NCBI RefSeq assembly: GCF_000223905.1
Contig: NC_015948.1
Coordinates: 620,001-684,000, forward strand
Direction of reading: 5' to 3'
DNA length: 64,000 bases
Origin: Haloarcula hispanica ATCC 33960
Lineage (GTDB): Archaea; Halobacteriota; Halobacteria; Halobacteriales; Haloarculaceae
The first letter of the stretch is position 1; each line of letters starts with the position of its first letter. Positions 18,448 through 26,502 of this stretch are shown one piece after another. The translations under genes and the position numbers were made by a program. The notes beneath the pieces are model-generated. The model worked only from the letters and a program-made list of their open reading frames with translations, was not told where the DNA came from and searched no databases.

Positions 18448-19095
18448 TCAGACGATTTCCCAGCCGTCGTCGGTCCGTTCGACCACGTCGTCCTCTGCAA
18501 GCCGAGTGAGCGCTTCCTCGACGATTTCCGGCGGGGCCTCGATCTCTCGGGCCAGCGCCGGAACGGTATCGATACCGTTTGCGAGCCCGCTGACCAGTTC
18601 TGCGTACAGTCGTCCGTCGCCGTTCGCGAAGCCGGAGTCGATGCGGTCCCGTACGTCGGTCATGCGGGCCTGCACCCATCGCTGGGCCAGCGACAGTTCG
18701 TTCTCTAGCTGCTGGAGATGCTCCAGTTCCCGCGCCAAGTCGTGAAAATCCCCGTCGGACGTGGACCCCACGTCTATCGAGAGATGGCGACAGGAGGGCA
18801 TCTCGAACTCGGGGTTTGCCGGGTAGGCGCTCTTGGTACCGAACTCGTAGGGAGAGACTCGGACTTCCAGGCGGAGATTCCGGGCGATAGAGAAGTACTT
18901 CCGGCGCTGGTCGTCCGTCCGGGAATCGACGAGCCCGGCGTCTTCGAGCTTCTGGAGGTGGTCGATGACCGCTTTCGGGCTGACGCCGATGTATTCGCTG
19001 ATTTCGGTGACGTAGCAGGGCTTGTGTGCGAGGAGTTTGAGAATCCGCCGGCGGTTGGCGTTTCCAAGGAGATTGAGTAACTCGGCGGAGTCCAT
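18448..19095 (-). CDS. ArsR-like winged-helix transcriptional regulator
   Basis: A 215-residue regulator. Residues 1-80 form the winged helix: LLNLLGNANRRRILKLLAHKPCYVTEI, then recognition helix VSPKAVIDHLQKLEDAGLV and wing DDQRRKYFSI. A coiled-coil-like helix (about 115-150) suits dimerisation. A second small HTH-like segment lies at the C-terminus (ALAREIEAPPEIVEEALTRLAEDDVVE). It resembles haloarchaeal two-HTH ArsR-family proteins. Target genes unknown; it converges with the antiporter gene. Confidence 0.8.
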   Translation of the reverse strand: MDSAELLNLLGNANRRRILKLLAHKPCYVTEISEYIGVSPKAVIDHLQKLEDAGLVDSRTDDQRRKYFSIARNLRLEVRVSPYEFGTKSAYPANPEFEMPSCRHLSIDVGSTSDGDFHDLARELEHLQQLENELSLAQRWVQARMTDVRDRIDSGFANGDGRLYAELVSGLANGIDTVPALAREIEAPPEIVEEALTRLAEDDVVERTDDGWEIV

Positions 19096-19164
19096 CGATA
19101 CGTAGGTAGCGGGTCACGGTTCAAAAGCATGACTCTCGTCGGGCGGTTTACTGGTGTCTCCCGG

Positions 19165-20406
19165 CTACGTTAGCAGGTCAATCCACGACATGCTCTGTGA
19201 GCCGCTGTTTCCGTTCCCCTGGCCGCTTCCGCCATTACCGCCCTGTCCGCCACTGTTCCCTTGCCCGTTATCGTTTCCGCCGTTATTCGCGTCGCCGTTG
19301 TTACCGCCGGACGCGCCGCCAGAATCATCAGCACCGTTACTATCAGAGGTGTCCTCAGCACCGTCACTGCCAGAACTTCCGTCAGAGCCATCGGAACTGT
19401 CGTCAGCACCGTCACTGCCAGAACTTCCGTCAGAGCCATCGGAACTGTCGTCAGCACTGTCGTCCGAGTCCGATGTACCGGCTGAATCATCCTCCCCACC
19501 ACTGTCGGCTTCATCTGAACCGCTGTCGTCTCCTGCGGTATTGTCGCCGCTGTCATTGCCGTCCCCATTCCCGTTGCCTCTGTCGTTGCCCTGTTCAGCC
19601 CCGTTTCCCTGTGTGGACTCCCCGGTTTCGTTTCCGCTGTCGTCAGGCCCGTCGTCCGGTGGCCCCTGGTCGCTCTCGTTTCGTTGTTGTCCGGGGGCGT
19701 CAGCAGGCGGTCCCTGTTCACTCTGGTTTGCACCCCGTTCGGACGTGTTGGCTGGTGGTCCCTGTTCGCTCTGGTTGGTCCCAACATCGTCCGGCGGTCC
19801 CTGCTCACTTCGATTGACTCCGGCGTCGTCCGGTGGTCCCTGCTCACCTGGGCCGGCGGTCTCTGGTGGTCCGGCGATGCCGCGAGCAATCGACGAGACC
19901 TGCTGGCCGGAGAGCTTGCTTGCGTTCTGTTTCAGTCGCTCCAGTGCGGTGTCGTTCACACCGGTCTGTTCGGCGGCCGTGTCGGTGTCGTTAATCGCGG
20001 TCTGTAGGCCCGCGATCTCCGCCGTGAGGCGGCTCTGCTGAGCTATGTACGCCTGCTCACTGATGTTTCCGTTCTCGTATCGCTGTTCAAGCGTGGCGTT
20101 GCGCTCCTGAAGCCGTTCGAGCCGGCGTTCGAGCGAGCCAGCTCGCTCCGTGACCAGTTCGGCTCGTTCAGTTCCGTTCGATTGGTTGTATGCCGACCGC
20201 CACATCCCGTTCTCGACCGTGTCGTTCGCGGCGGCAGAGTTCGACTGGAGGAACGCCGTGAGTTGCGTCCCCATCCCGCTAGTAGAGTCGTTCTGCGTGG
20301 CCACTGTCTCCGTCGCGGTCTCCTGCGCTGTCACGGCCGGGAGGCCGACAGCGACAGTCCCGAGGATGACCAGCACGGTGAGGAGCGTGGCCTGACGTGG
20401 ACTCAT
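19165..20406 (-). CDS. secreted, low-complexity repeat protein
   Basis: A 413-residue exported protein. A Sec-type signal peptide covers residues 1-27 (MSPRQATLLTVLVILGTVAVG to TAQE). Residues 50-165 are helical with a coiled-coil (LERRLERLQERNATLEQRYENG). From about 180 the protein is repetitive: EQGPPDD/EQGPPAN-type heptapeptides occur about six times, then Asp/Ser/Gly stretches in which a 16-residue block (DDSSDGSDGSSGSDGA) is repeated. The end is Gly/Asn-rich. It may be a surface or cell-wall-associated protein; no enzymatic domain is seen. The nucleotide repeats could vary in number between strains. Confidence 0.75.
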   Translation of the reverse strand: MSPRQATLLTVLVILGTVAVGLPAVTAQETATETVATQNDSTSGMGTQLTAFLQSNSAAANDTVENGMWRSAYNQSNGTERAELVTERAGSLERRLERLQERNATLEQRYENGNISEQAYIAQQSRLTAEIAGLQTAINDTDTAAEQTGVNDTALERLKQNASKLSGQQVSSIARGIAGPPETAGPGEQGPPDDAGVNRSEQGPPDDVGTNQSEQGPPANTSERGANQSEQGPPADAPGQQRNESDQGPPDDGPDDSGNETGESTQGNGAEQGNDRGNGNGDGNDSGDNTAGDDSGSDEADSGGEDDSAGTSDSDDSADDSSDGSDGSSGSDGADDSSDGSDGSSGSDGAEDTSDSNGADDSGGASGGNNGDANNGGNDNGQGNSGGQGGNGGSGQGNGNSGSQSMSWIDLLT

Positions 20407-20502
20407 TCCTATCCATACCTCTACCCTCCCACATCAAAAAGAAACGCCTTCGTTCGTGTCGTTCACAGACGACTGAAACAATCGCAGATAGTCCAAGAGT
20501 GT

Positions 20503-21147
20503 TTAAGCTGCCTTTTGCATCGGCCTTTCCATCGGCAGCAGCTGCCAGGCGATCACTACCGACAGCACCGAGAGCGCGACGGTGGCGAGCGGTAACACGA
20601 GACCTGGGTCGTACCGCAGTGGCGGATGATAGCCGAAGCCGTAGTCGAGCACGTCGTTGCCGAGCGCCAAAACCAGCGCAGTCACGAGCGCACCCTTCGT
20701 CGTCCGGGCGTAGTGAGGGACTAACAGCCCCTCGGCAACGAACCCGAGGTGGGTGACGATGATGCCGAAGTACGCCCACGGAGCCGGGAAATAGGCGTCG
20801 AAGCCGATGTTTAACGCCACGACGGTCCACAGACCCATCTTGACTAGCCAGACAAGCGCGATGGTATGGAGGTACGCCAGCGGCACCGTCAGCGGCACCT
20901 CGTCGAGCGACTTGCCGAGGAACGGCAGGAGGGTAGCCACCGACAGTGTCATCAGGAATAGCGCAGCCGGCGAATCAGCATAAAGTGGCCAGAGAAACGT
21001 CGACACCTCGGGCATCGTTTCGACGTAGTACCGGACGCCGACGAGCATCGCGACGGCGTTGACGACCAGCAGCCACACGAGGCTCGGTGTCTGTTCCAGA
21101 TAGTACCGCGCGTACCGACGTGGCAACGGCCCCCGCTGCTCGCTCAT
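20503..21147 (-). CDS. DUF1405 family membrane protein
   Basis: A 214-residue protein with six hydrophobic segments. The order and spacing, including RYYVETMPEVSTFLWPLYADSPAALFL and AYLHTIALVWLVKMGLWT, match the DUF1405 family of archaea and Firmicutes, of unknown role. The start at MSEQRGPLPRRYARYYLEQ was preferred because 38 upstream in-frame codons are not hydrophobic and cross the promoter. Confidence 0.85.
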   Translation of the reverse strand: MSEQRGPLPRRYARYYLEQTPSLVWLLVVNAVAMLVGVRYYVETMPEVSTFLWPLYADSPAALFLMTLSVATLLPFLGKSLDEVPLTVPLAYLHTIALVWLVKMGLWTVVALNIGFDAYFPAPWAYFGIIVTHLGFVAEGLLVPHYARTTKGALVTALVLALGNDVLDYGFGYHPPLRYDPGLVLPLATVALSVLSVVIAWQLLPMERPMQKAA

Positions 21148-21296
21148 AGGTCGAATCGGGGCCGCTCGCGGCATAGCCCTGTCGGACGGGAGCCGACACC
21201 GCGTCGTCCACCCACTGAGTCCGCGCTGTTTGCACGACGGCAAAAGGCTGCCGGCGAACACTTATGTATGTCAATGACACACATCCAGATGCACCG

Positions 21297-21662
21297 ATGT
21301 TCGAACAGTTTTCGCGCGGATACTACCTCGGCCGCCTCTACGTCGAACCGAGAGACGACGCGGCGGCCGCGATGTGTCGCGAGCAGCACGAACGAGTGAA
21401 CGAACAGTTGTACGCCTCCGGCGAGGGGGTCGAACGCACAGACTATCCGCTGGTAATGAAACTCGGCTCCCAGCACTTCGCCGTCCACGGGGACGAACAG
21501 GTCCCGGCGGACACACTCGTCGTTCCCGAAACGATGCTTGCGGACGCCAACGTTCGGAACCCGCCCAGCCTCGAAGAAGTGTTCCTGGCGAAAGCGGACC
21601 ACGCCGCACAACTGCTCTCTATCTCCGAGGGGACGCCGACACTGCCCGATACCGCGGTCTGA
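21297..21662 (+). CDS. DUF5802-type haloarchaeal protein
   Basis: A 121-residue soluble protein starting MFEQFSRGYYLGRLYVEP, the characteristic opening of a small conserved haloarchaeal family (DUF5802 as I recall it). The central part CREQHERVNEQLYASGEGVERTDYPLVMKLGSQHF looks like a single compact fold. No catalytic motif recognised. The ATG at 21297 is chosen over one 11 codons upstream to give the family start. Confidence 0.75.
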   Translation: MFEQFSRGYYLGRLYVEPRDDAAAAMCREQHERVNEQLYASGEGVERTDYPLVMKLGSQHFAVHGDEQVPADTLVVPETMLADANVRNPPSLEEVFLAKADHAAQLLSISEGTPTLPDTAV

Positions 21663-21801
21663 GGTCGTCGAACCCCCGCTCTGATGACAGTCTCCGTTTT
21701 CACTGAGCGGGCAGAAAGCGAGCGACTTCTCGCGGGCCGGTATAAGTAGGTTATACGCTTAAGCTACAGAGCAATGCAGTCAGGGGACTACTATTCACCT
21801 G

Positions 21802-21939
21802 ATGCCACAGCGGAACCTTGCAGACGATCAGGACAGAGCTACGGAATCCAAATTCTACCTCCCCGCAGGGACCACCCCGTCATCCGAAGCCGGCTGGTTC
21901 GAACGTATCTGGGCCGTGCTGTTCAATCATCGCGTCTGA
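21802..21939 (+). CDS. possible 45-residue small protein
   Basis: An open frame from ATG at 21802 to TGA at 21937-21939 encodes a small protein with an acidic front part and a C-terminal GWFERIWAVLFNHRV amphipathic segment. It sits in a 480-base gap that otherwise holds no gene, and TATA-like sequences (ggtataagtagg, gttatacgc) lie 35-65 bases upstream. Codon bias is only moderate. It could equally be a chance frame. Confidence 0.3.
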   Translation: MPQRNLADDQDRATESKFYLPAGTTPSSEAGWFERIWAVLFNHRV

Positions 21940-22142
21940 ACCATCGATGTGCGAGACTGTGGTGAACAGTGGGGTGATTTCTGATCGGGTCTCCCAGGCT
22001 GACCGGCTCGTATCGACGTGCAAACCCTGACCGCAGTCCCGTGCGCAGAAACCACGACCAACCGACCCAGTTAAGCTACCGCACGGCTACCGTTATAACG
22101 CCTACTTGTCCGCGTTAGCGCACCAAACCACGATACAGAACA
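21940..22142. promoter_or_regulatory. upstream region of HTH-10 regulator
   Basis: Non-coding stretch leading to the regulator gene at 22143. A TATA-like ccgttataacgcc lies near 22092-22104, about 45 bases before the ATG, so the mRNA may have a short leader. No inverted repeat of note was seen. Confidence 0.35.
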
Positions 22143-22808
22143 ATGACCGATATCACGGCGGTCGTCCGAGCCGAGCACCCGGACATCGTGCTCACGGAGA
22201 CCGTTACTCACGACCGCAGTTCGAAAGTCAGGTCGGTGTCAGAGGCGGGAACAGACCCGACCTCGGGGAAATTCTTCTATCACATCGAATCGTCCGATTT
22301 CCAGCAGTTCGAAGACGGATTACGGAACGACAGTACCATCGGCGAATTCGAGCGAGTCATCGAAACCCGAGACGACGAGGCCATCTACAGCTTCGAGTAC
22401 ACGGACGAAGCGAAGATCCTCTCACCTGTAATTTCCTCCGCGAACGGTGTCATACTCGACATGGAGAACGACGGGAGTGCCTGGATTCTCACAGTGTGGA
22501 TGCCCGACCGAACGGATCTAGTTCACCTCTGGGACTACGCACAACAGAACGGGATTGATATCGATTTACTGCGCGTGAACGAATACGCCAGTTTGGGGAA
22601 CACCGACGCCGGGTTGACCGATAGCCAGCGAGAGGCGCTCCTCGTCGCATTCGAAACAGGGTATTTCGAAGAACCGCGGAACGCGACCCTCAGCGATGTC
22701 GCCGCGGATCTCGATATCTCTCAGCCGGCTGCCAGTGGGCTCCTCCGACGCGGCATCAAGCGACTCATCATATCGTCACTGCGTGATGACAGCGAAACGC
22801 CAGATTGA
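22143..22808 (+). CDS. Bat/HTH-10 family transcriptional regulator
   Basis: A 221-residue protein. The N-terminal part (1-150) is the ligand-sensing-like region found in bacterioopsin-activator relatives. The C-terminal HTH-10 domain (about 160-215) reads LTDSQREALLVAFETGYFEEPR, then LSDVAADLDISQPAASGLLRRGIKRLI, the standard Bat recognition-helix layout. No cysteine cluster is present, unlike the regulator at 53042. The regulated genes are unknown; the downstream gene starts 72 bases later on the same strand. Confidence 0.85.
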   Translation: MTDITAVVRAEHPDIVLTETVTHDRSSKVRSVSEAGTDPTSGKFFYHIESSDFQQFEDGLRNDSTIGEFERVIETRDDEAIYSFEYTDEAKILSPVISSANGVILDMENDGSAWILTVWMPDRTDLVHLWDYAQQNGIDIDLLRVNEYASLGNTDAGLTDSQREALLVAFETGYFEEPRNATLSDVAADLDISQPAASGLLRRGIKRLIISSLRDDSETPD

Positions 22809-22879
22809 CTGACGGCTCCTCGGTGCAGTGGCGGTCCGGGAAGTCACTTTTAAGCCCGTCCCCGTCCGCCATCCAGTCG

Positions 22880-23773
22880 ATGCTTGACCGGTTGCTGGGC
22901 AGAGCGTCGCTGAAAGAGCGGGTGGCCGAACTCGAAGAGGAGAACCATCACCTCGAACGACAGCTCGACGCCGAGAAGGAACGCCGCGCCGACGCAGCGA
23001 CCGAGCGCCAGCGGGCCGAGGCCGAGGTCAACCGGCTGGAGGACCGCGTCGCCGAACTCCAAGACCGCGTCGAGCGGTTGCAGGACGAAGAAGGCGAATC
23101 GACGTTCCGGGCCGAGGAGACGCTCAGCAGGTCGCGGCTGAGTGAGGTCCTCGACCGGCTGGAGTCCTTCGAGACGGAGCCGGAAGGCGTCTTTACTGCC
23201 TACGTCGACGGGGAGCACTCCCTGCCAGGCCCGGTCCGGGATGCCTTCGGCGACCGCGCGTCGCTGGTCGCCAGCGCCGCGCCGTGCCTGGCTGTTACGG
23301 ATGACGCAGGCCTTCTGTCGGCGTGTCTGTCCGTCCCCGCGCCGCCGTCGCCGTTCACCGAGTGGGCCGACGCCGTTCGACTGGAGCGGTCGTGGTTCGA
23401 GCCCACCGGCAAGCACGTCGTCGCGCTAGTCCGTTCCGACCTGTTCGCCCTGGGCGAGTACGACGGCCGGGAGCAGACTGCCTTCCACGGCTTCGACTCG
23501 GAGCTGAAAAGCCAGCACTCGAAGGGCGGCTTCTCACAGAGCCGGTTCGAGCGGCTCCGGGACCAGCAGATCGACTCCCACCTCGACCGCTGTCGGGCAG
23601 CTATCGAGGAGGTGTCACCCGACCGGCTGTACGTCGTCGGCGAGGGATCGGTCATCCACGAGTTCGAGGACCTCGCGACGGCGACGAAGCCGGTCGACGC
23701 GACTGGGGAACCGGACGAAGCGCTCGACGACGCCGTCCGGTCGCTGTGGACTGTTCGGTTGCGCGTGCCGTAG
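22880..23773 (+). CDS. Vms1/Ankzf1-like peptidyl-tRNA hydrolase
   Basis: A 297-residue protein related to the eRF1-fold Vms1/ANKZF1 family, which cleaves peptidyl-tRNA on stalled large ribosomal subunits. Residues about 8-75 form a coiled coil (LKERVAELEEENHHLERQLDAEKERR). The C-terminal domain contains HSKGGFSQSRFERLRDQQ, matching the catalytic loop of the family with the conserved Gln, and DRLYVVGEGSVIHEFE. The ATG at 22880 lies 30 bases after a TATA-like acttttaag. Family assignment is from recalled motif knowledge. Confidence 0.75.
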   Translation: MLDRLLGRASLKERVAELEEENHHLERQLDAEKERRADAATERQRAEAEVNRLEDRVAELQDRVERLQDEEGESTFRAEETLSRSRLSEVLDRLESFETEPEGVFTAYVDGEHSLPGPVRDAFGDRASLVASAAPCLAVTDDAGLLSACLSVPAPPSPFTEWADAVRLERSWFEPTGKHVVALVRSDLFALGEYDGREQTAFHGFDSELKSQHSKGGFSQSRFERLRDQQIDSHLDRCRAAIEEVSPDRLYVVGEGSVIHEFEDLATATKPVDATGEPDEALDDAVRSLWTVRLRVP

Positions 23774-23848
23774 TTCGGGGCCCGGTCGTCCCAGCTCCGT
23801 CGGTGCGGGTTCCGTAGCTTTTTCGCAGGGCGGCGACTCTGTCCGGCT

Positions 23849-24859
23849 ATGGCCGTAGCCATTTTAACACACGACGCCTTTCCCGACCGAGCCAAGACGG
23901 CTGTCGGGCTGTTGCGGTACGGCGACCGGGAAGTACGAGCACTCGTCGACCGCGAGCGGGCCGGCCAACGCGTCCACGACTCGCTGCCGGACGTACAGGA
24001 CGCCCCAATCGTCGCGTCGATGGCCGACGCACCCGACGTCGACGCGCTCGTCATCGGCATCTCGCCCATCGGCGGCGAGTTCGACGAGTCCTGGCGCGCT
24101 GACGTGCGAACGGCGCTCGAACGCGGCTGTGACGTGTACTCGGGACTGCACTACTTCCTGGCCGACGACGAGGAGTTCGCCCGCCTCGCCGCGGAACACG
24201 ACGCCGAACTGCACGACCTCCGCAAGCCACCTGAGGACCTGACTGTGGCGGCGGGGACCGCCGGCGACGTGGACGCGACGGTCGTGACGACCGTCGGCAC
24301 CGACTGCTCGACGGGGAAGATGACCGCATCGTTCGAAATTCGCGACGCGGCGCGGGAGCGCGGCCTCGACGCCGCCGTCGTCCCGACCGGTCAGACCGGC
24401 ATCGCCATCTCCGGCCGGGGCATCGTCGTCGACCGCGTCATCGCCGACTACGCCGCCGGCGCTGTCGAGCGACTGGTCGAAGCGGCACAGGCGGCGGACC
24501 TCCTCGTGGTCGAGGGTCAGGGCGCGCTTGCCCACCCGGCTTATTCGGGCGTGACGACGAGCATCCTCCACGGGTCGGCTCCCGACGCGCTCGTCATGTG
24601 CCACGAGGCCGGCCGCGAGGCGATTCACGGCTACGAGTCCTTCGACATTCCACCGCTCCCCGAGTACGTCGACATCTACGAGCGGCTGGCCGCGCCTATC
24701 TCGGACGCGTCAGTCGTCGCGGGGATGCTGAACACGCGCCATCTCGACGACAGCGAGGCCGCGGATGCTGTCGCGGGGTACAGCGAATCCCTCGGCGCAC
24801 CGGCGACGGACCCCGTCCGCCACGGCGTCCCCGACGAGGTGCTGGACGCCATCCTATGA
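23849..24859 (+). CDS. dgcN: DgcN-type acetyltransferase, DUF1611
   Basis: A 336-residue DUF1611 protein. A Rossmann-like N-terminal domain (MADAPDVDALVIGISPIGGEF) is followed by a P-loop-like domain (TTVGTDCSTGKMTASFEI) and VVEGQGALAHPAYSG. Bacterial DgcN acts with DgcA in conversion of D-glutamate to L-glutamate through N-acetylated intermediates; equivalence here is inferred. The stop overlaps the start of the epimerase gene (ATGA), which supports a shared pathway. Confidence 0.8.
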   Translation: MAVAILTHDAFPDRAKTAVGLLRYGDREVRALVDRERAGQRVHDSLPDVQDAPIVASMADAPDVDALVIGISPIGGEFDESWRADVRTALERGCDVYSGLHYFLADDEEFARLAAEHDAELHDLRKPPEDLTVAAGTAGDVDATVVTTVGTDCSTGKMTASFEIRDAARERGLDAAVVPTGQTGIAISGRGIVVDRVIADYAAGAVERLVEAAQAADLLVVEGQGALAHPAYSGVTTSILHGSAPDALVMCHEAGREAIHGYESFDIPPLPEYVDIYERLAAPISDASVVAGMLNTRHLDDSEAADAVAGYSESLGAPATDPVRHGVPDEVLDAIL

Positions 24860-25893
24860 ACTGGACTGTCGACCGCCACGACCTGCCGCTGTCGAACCCG
24901 TTCGGCATCTCGCGGGAGACCAGCGAGACCAGCGAGACCGTCGTGGTCGAACTCACCCACGAGGGAACCACCGGCATCGGGGCTGTCACGCCGTCGGCGT
25001 ACTACGACGAGAGCGCGCAGTCAGTGGCCGCAACACTACCATCGCTCTGTGAGGCCGTCGACCGCATCGGCGACCCGCACGCCCAGCAGCGTATTGAACG
25101 AGAACTCGGCGAGCAAGCGCCGAATCAGCCTGCTGCCCGGATGGCACTCTCCATCGCCGTCCACGACCTCGCCGCTCGAAGCCTGGACCTGCCGCTGTAC
25201 CGCCAGTGGGGACTCGACCCTGACGCTGTCCCGCCGACGACCTATACGGTCGGCATCGACTCGCCCGAGCGGATGGCCGAGAAGGCCAGGAAAGCGGCGG
25301 GCAACGGCTTCGGCCACCTGAAGGTCAAACTCGGAACCGACGACGACCGGGCGCGACTGGACGCGGTCCGGGACGCGGCCCCCGACGCCGAGGTACGCGT
25401 CGACGCCAACGCCGCCTGGACCGCCGGGGAGGCTATCGATAAGACTGCGTGGCTCGCCGACGCCGGCGTCACGATGCTCGAACAGCCGGTCGAAGCCGAC
25501 GACATCGACGGCCTCCGCCGCGTGACCGACGCGACCGATATCCCCGTCGCTGCCGATGAGTCCTGCGTCACCGCGTCGGACGTGCCACGGGTCGCCGACG
25601 CCTGCGACATCGTCAACGCCAAACTGGTCAAATGCGGCGGGCTCCGGCCCGCAACCCGACTGCTCAACGCCGCCGACGCGCACGGTCTCGACTCGATGCT
25701 CGGCTGCATGGTCGAGTCAAACGCCAGCATTGCCGCGGCGGTCCACCTCGCGCCGCTTGTCGACTACGTCGACCTCGACGGGGCGCTCCTGCTGGCATCG
25801 GACCCCTACGCCGGCGTGCCGCTTGACGGTGCCGTGTTCGACCTCGCTGCGGTGTCGGCCGGCACCGGTGCTCGGCGGGCGCGAGACGCGTAG
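24856..25893 (+). CDS. dgcA: enolase-superfamily dipeptide epimerase / DgcA-type racemase
   Basis: A 345-residue member of the muconate lactonizing/dipeptide epimerase group of the enolase superfamily. Catalytic features are visible: HLKVKLG (Lys pair of the second sheet strand), VRVDANAAW and LEQPVEADD and AADESC (three metal ligands), and the last Lys in VNAKLVKCGG. It either epimerises dipeptides or racemises N-acyl amino acids; translational coupling with a DUF1611 gene favours the D-amino-acid (DgcA) role. Confidence 0.85.
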   Translation: MNWTVDRHDLPLSNPFGISRETSETSETVVVELTHEGTTGIGAVTPSAYYDESAQSVAATLPSLCEAVDRIGDPHAQQRIERELGEQAPNQPAARMALSIAVHDLAARSLDLPLYRQWGLDPDAVPPTTYTVGIDSPERMAEKARKAAGNGFGHLKVKLGTDDDRARLDAVRDAAPDAEVRVDANAAWTAGEAIDKTAWLADAGVTMLEQPVEADDIDGLRRVTDATDIPVAADESCVTASDVPRVADACDIVNAKLVKCGGLRPATRLLNAADAHGLDSMLGCMVESNASIAAAVHLAPLVDYVDLDGALLLASDPYAGVPLDGAVFDLAAVSAGTGARRARDA

Positions 25894-25943
25894 CTGTGAG
25901 ACAGTACCGATAAAAATTCGGTTCGGAGTATTATGTGGCCCGT

Positions 25944-26417
25944 TTACGCCGACTCGACGGCGTCCAGCAGTTCGTCGTAGTCCGGCTCGTTGGTCGGGTC
26001 GTCGGCGACCCAGCTATAGGAGACTTCGCCGTCGTCGTCGACGACGAACACGGCGCGGTTCGCGACGCCGAGCAGCCCGAGGTCTTCGATGTCGATTTCG
26101 AGGTCGTAGTCCTGAATCGCCGACCGGCCCATGTCGCTGACCAGGTCGAACTCCAGACCGTGCTCGTCGCGGAAGGAGTTCAGCGAGAACGCCGAGTCGG
26201 CGCTGAGGCCGAGCACCGTCGCGCCGGCGTCGTGGAAGTCCCCGAGGTGCTCCTGCAGGGCCACCATCTCGTTGGAGCACGGCGGCGTGAACGCGCCCGG
26301 GAAGAAGGCGAGCACGACCGGCCCGTCGCCCAGGTGGTCGCTCAGTTCGAAGTCCGCTACCTCACCGTTCGCGATTGTCGCCGAGATGTCCGGCGCTGTG
26401 TCGCCTGTGGATACCAT
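25944..26417 (-). CDS. 1-Cys peroxiredoxin (AhpC/TSA, Bcp-like)
   Basis: A 157-residue thioredoxin-fold peroxidase with the peroxidatic motif FFPGAFTPPCSNEM near residue 45-50. Only one cysteine occurs in the whole protein, so no intramolecular resolving Cys exists; a 1-Cys mechanism with an external thiol is implied. Start: an ATG at 26415-26417 is preceded by an in-frame GTG, a choice that changes one residue. A TATA-like ccaaatataacgg lies just upstream. Confidence 0.9.
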   Translation of the reverse strand: MVSTGDTAPDISATIANGEVADFELSDHLGDGPVVLAFFPGAFTPPCSNEMVALQEHLGDFHDAGATVLGLSADSAFSLNSFRDEHGLEFDLVSDMGRSAIQDYDLEIDIEDLGLLGVANRAVFVVDDDGEVSYSWVADDPTNEPDYDELLDAVESA

Positions 26418-26502
26418 CACCCAAATATAACGGCGTCACCCGAATAAATACCCGCCATCCGGCAGGGCGACCCCGACTTCTTGCCGCCATGAGACTGGCC
26501 GC

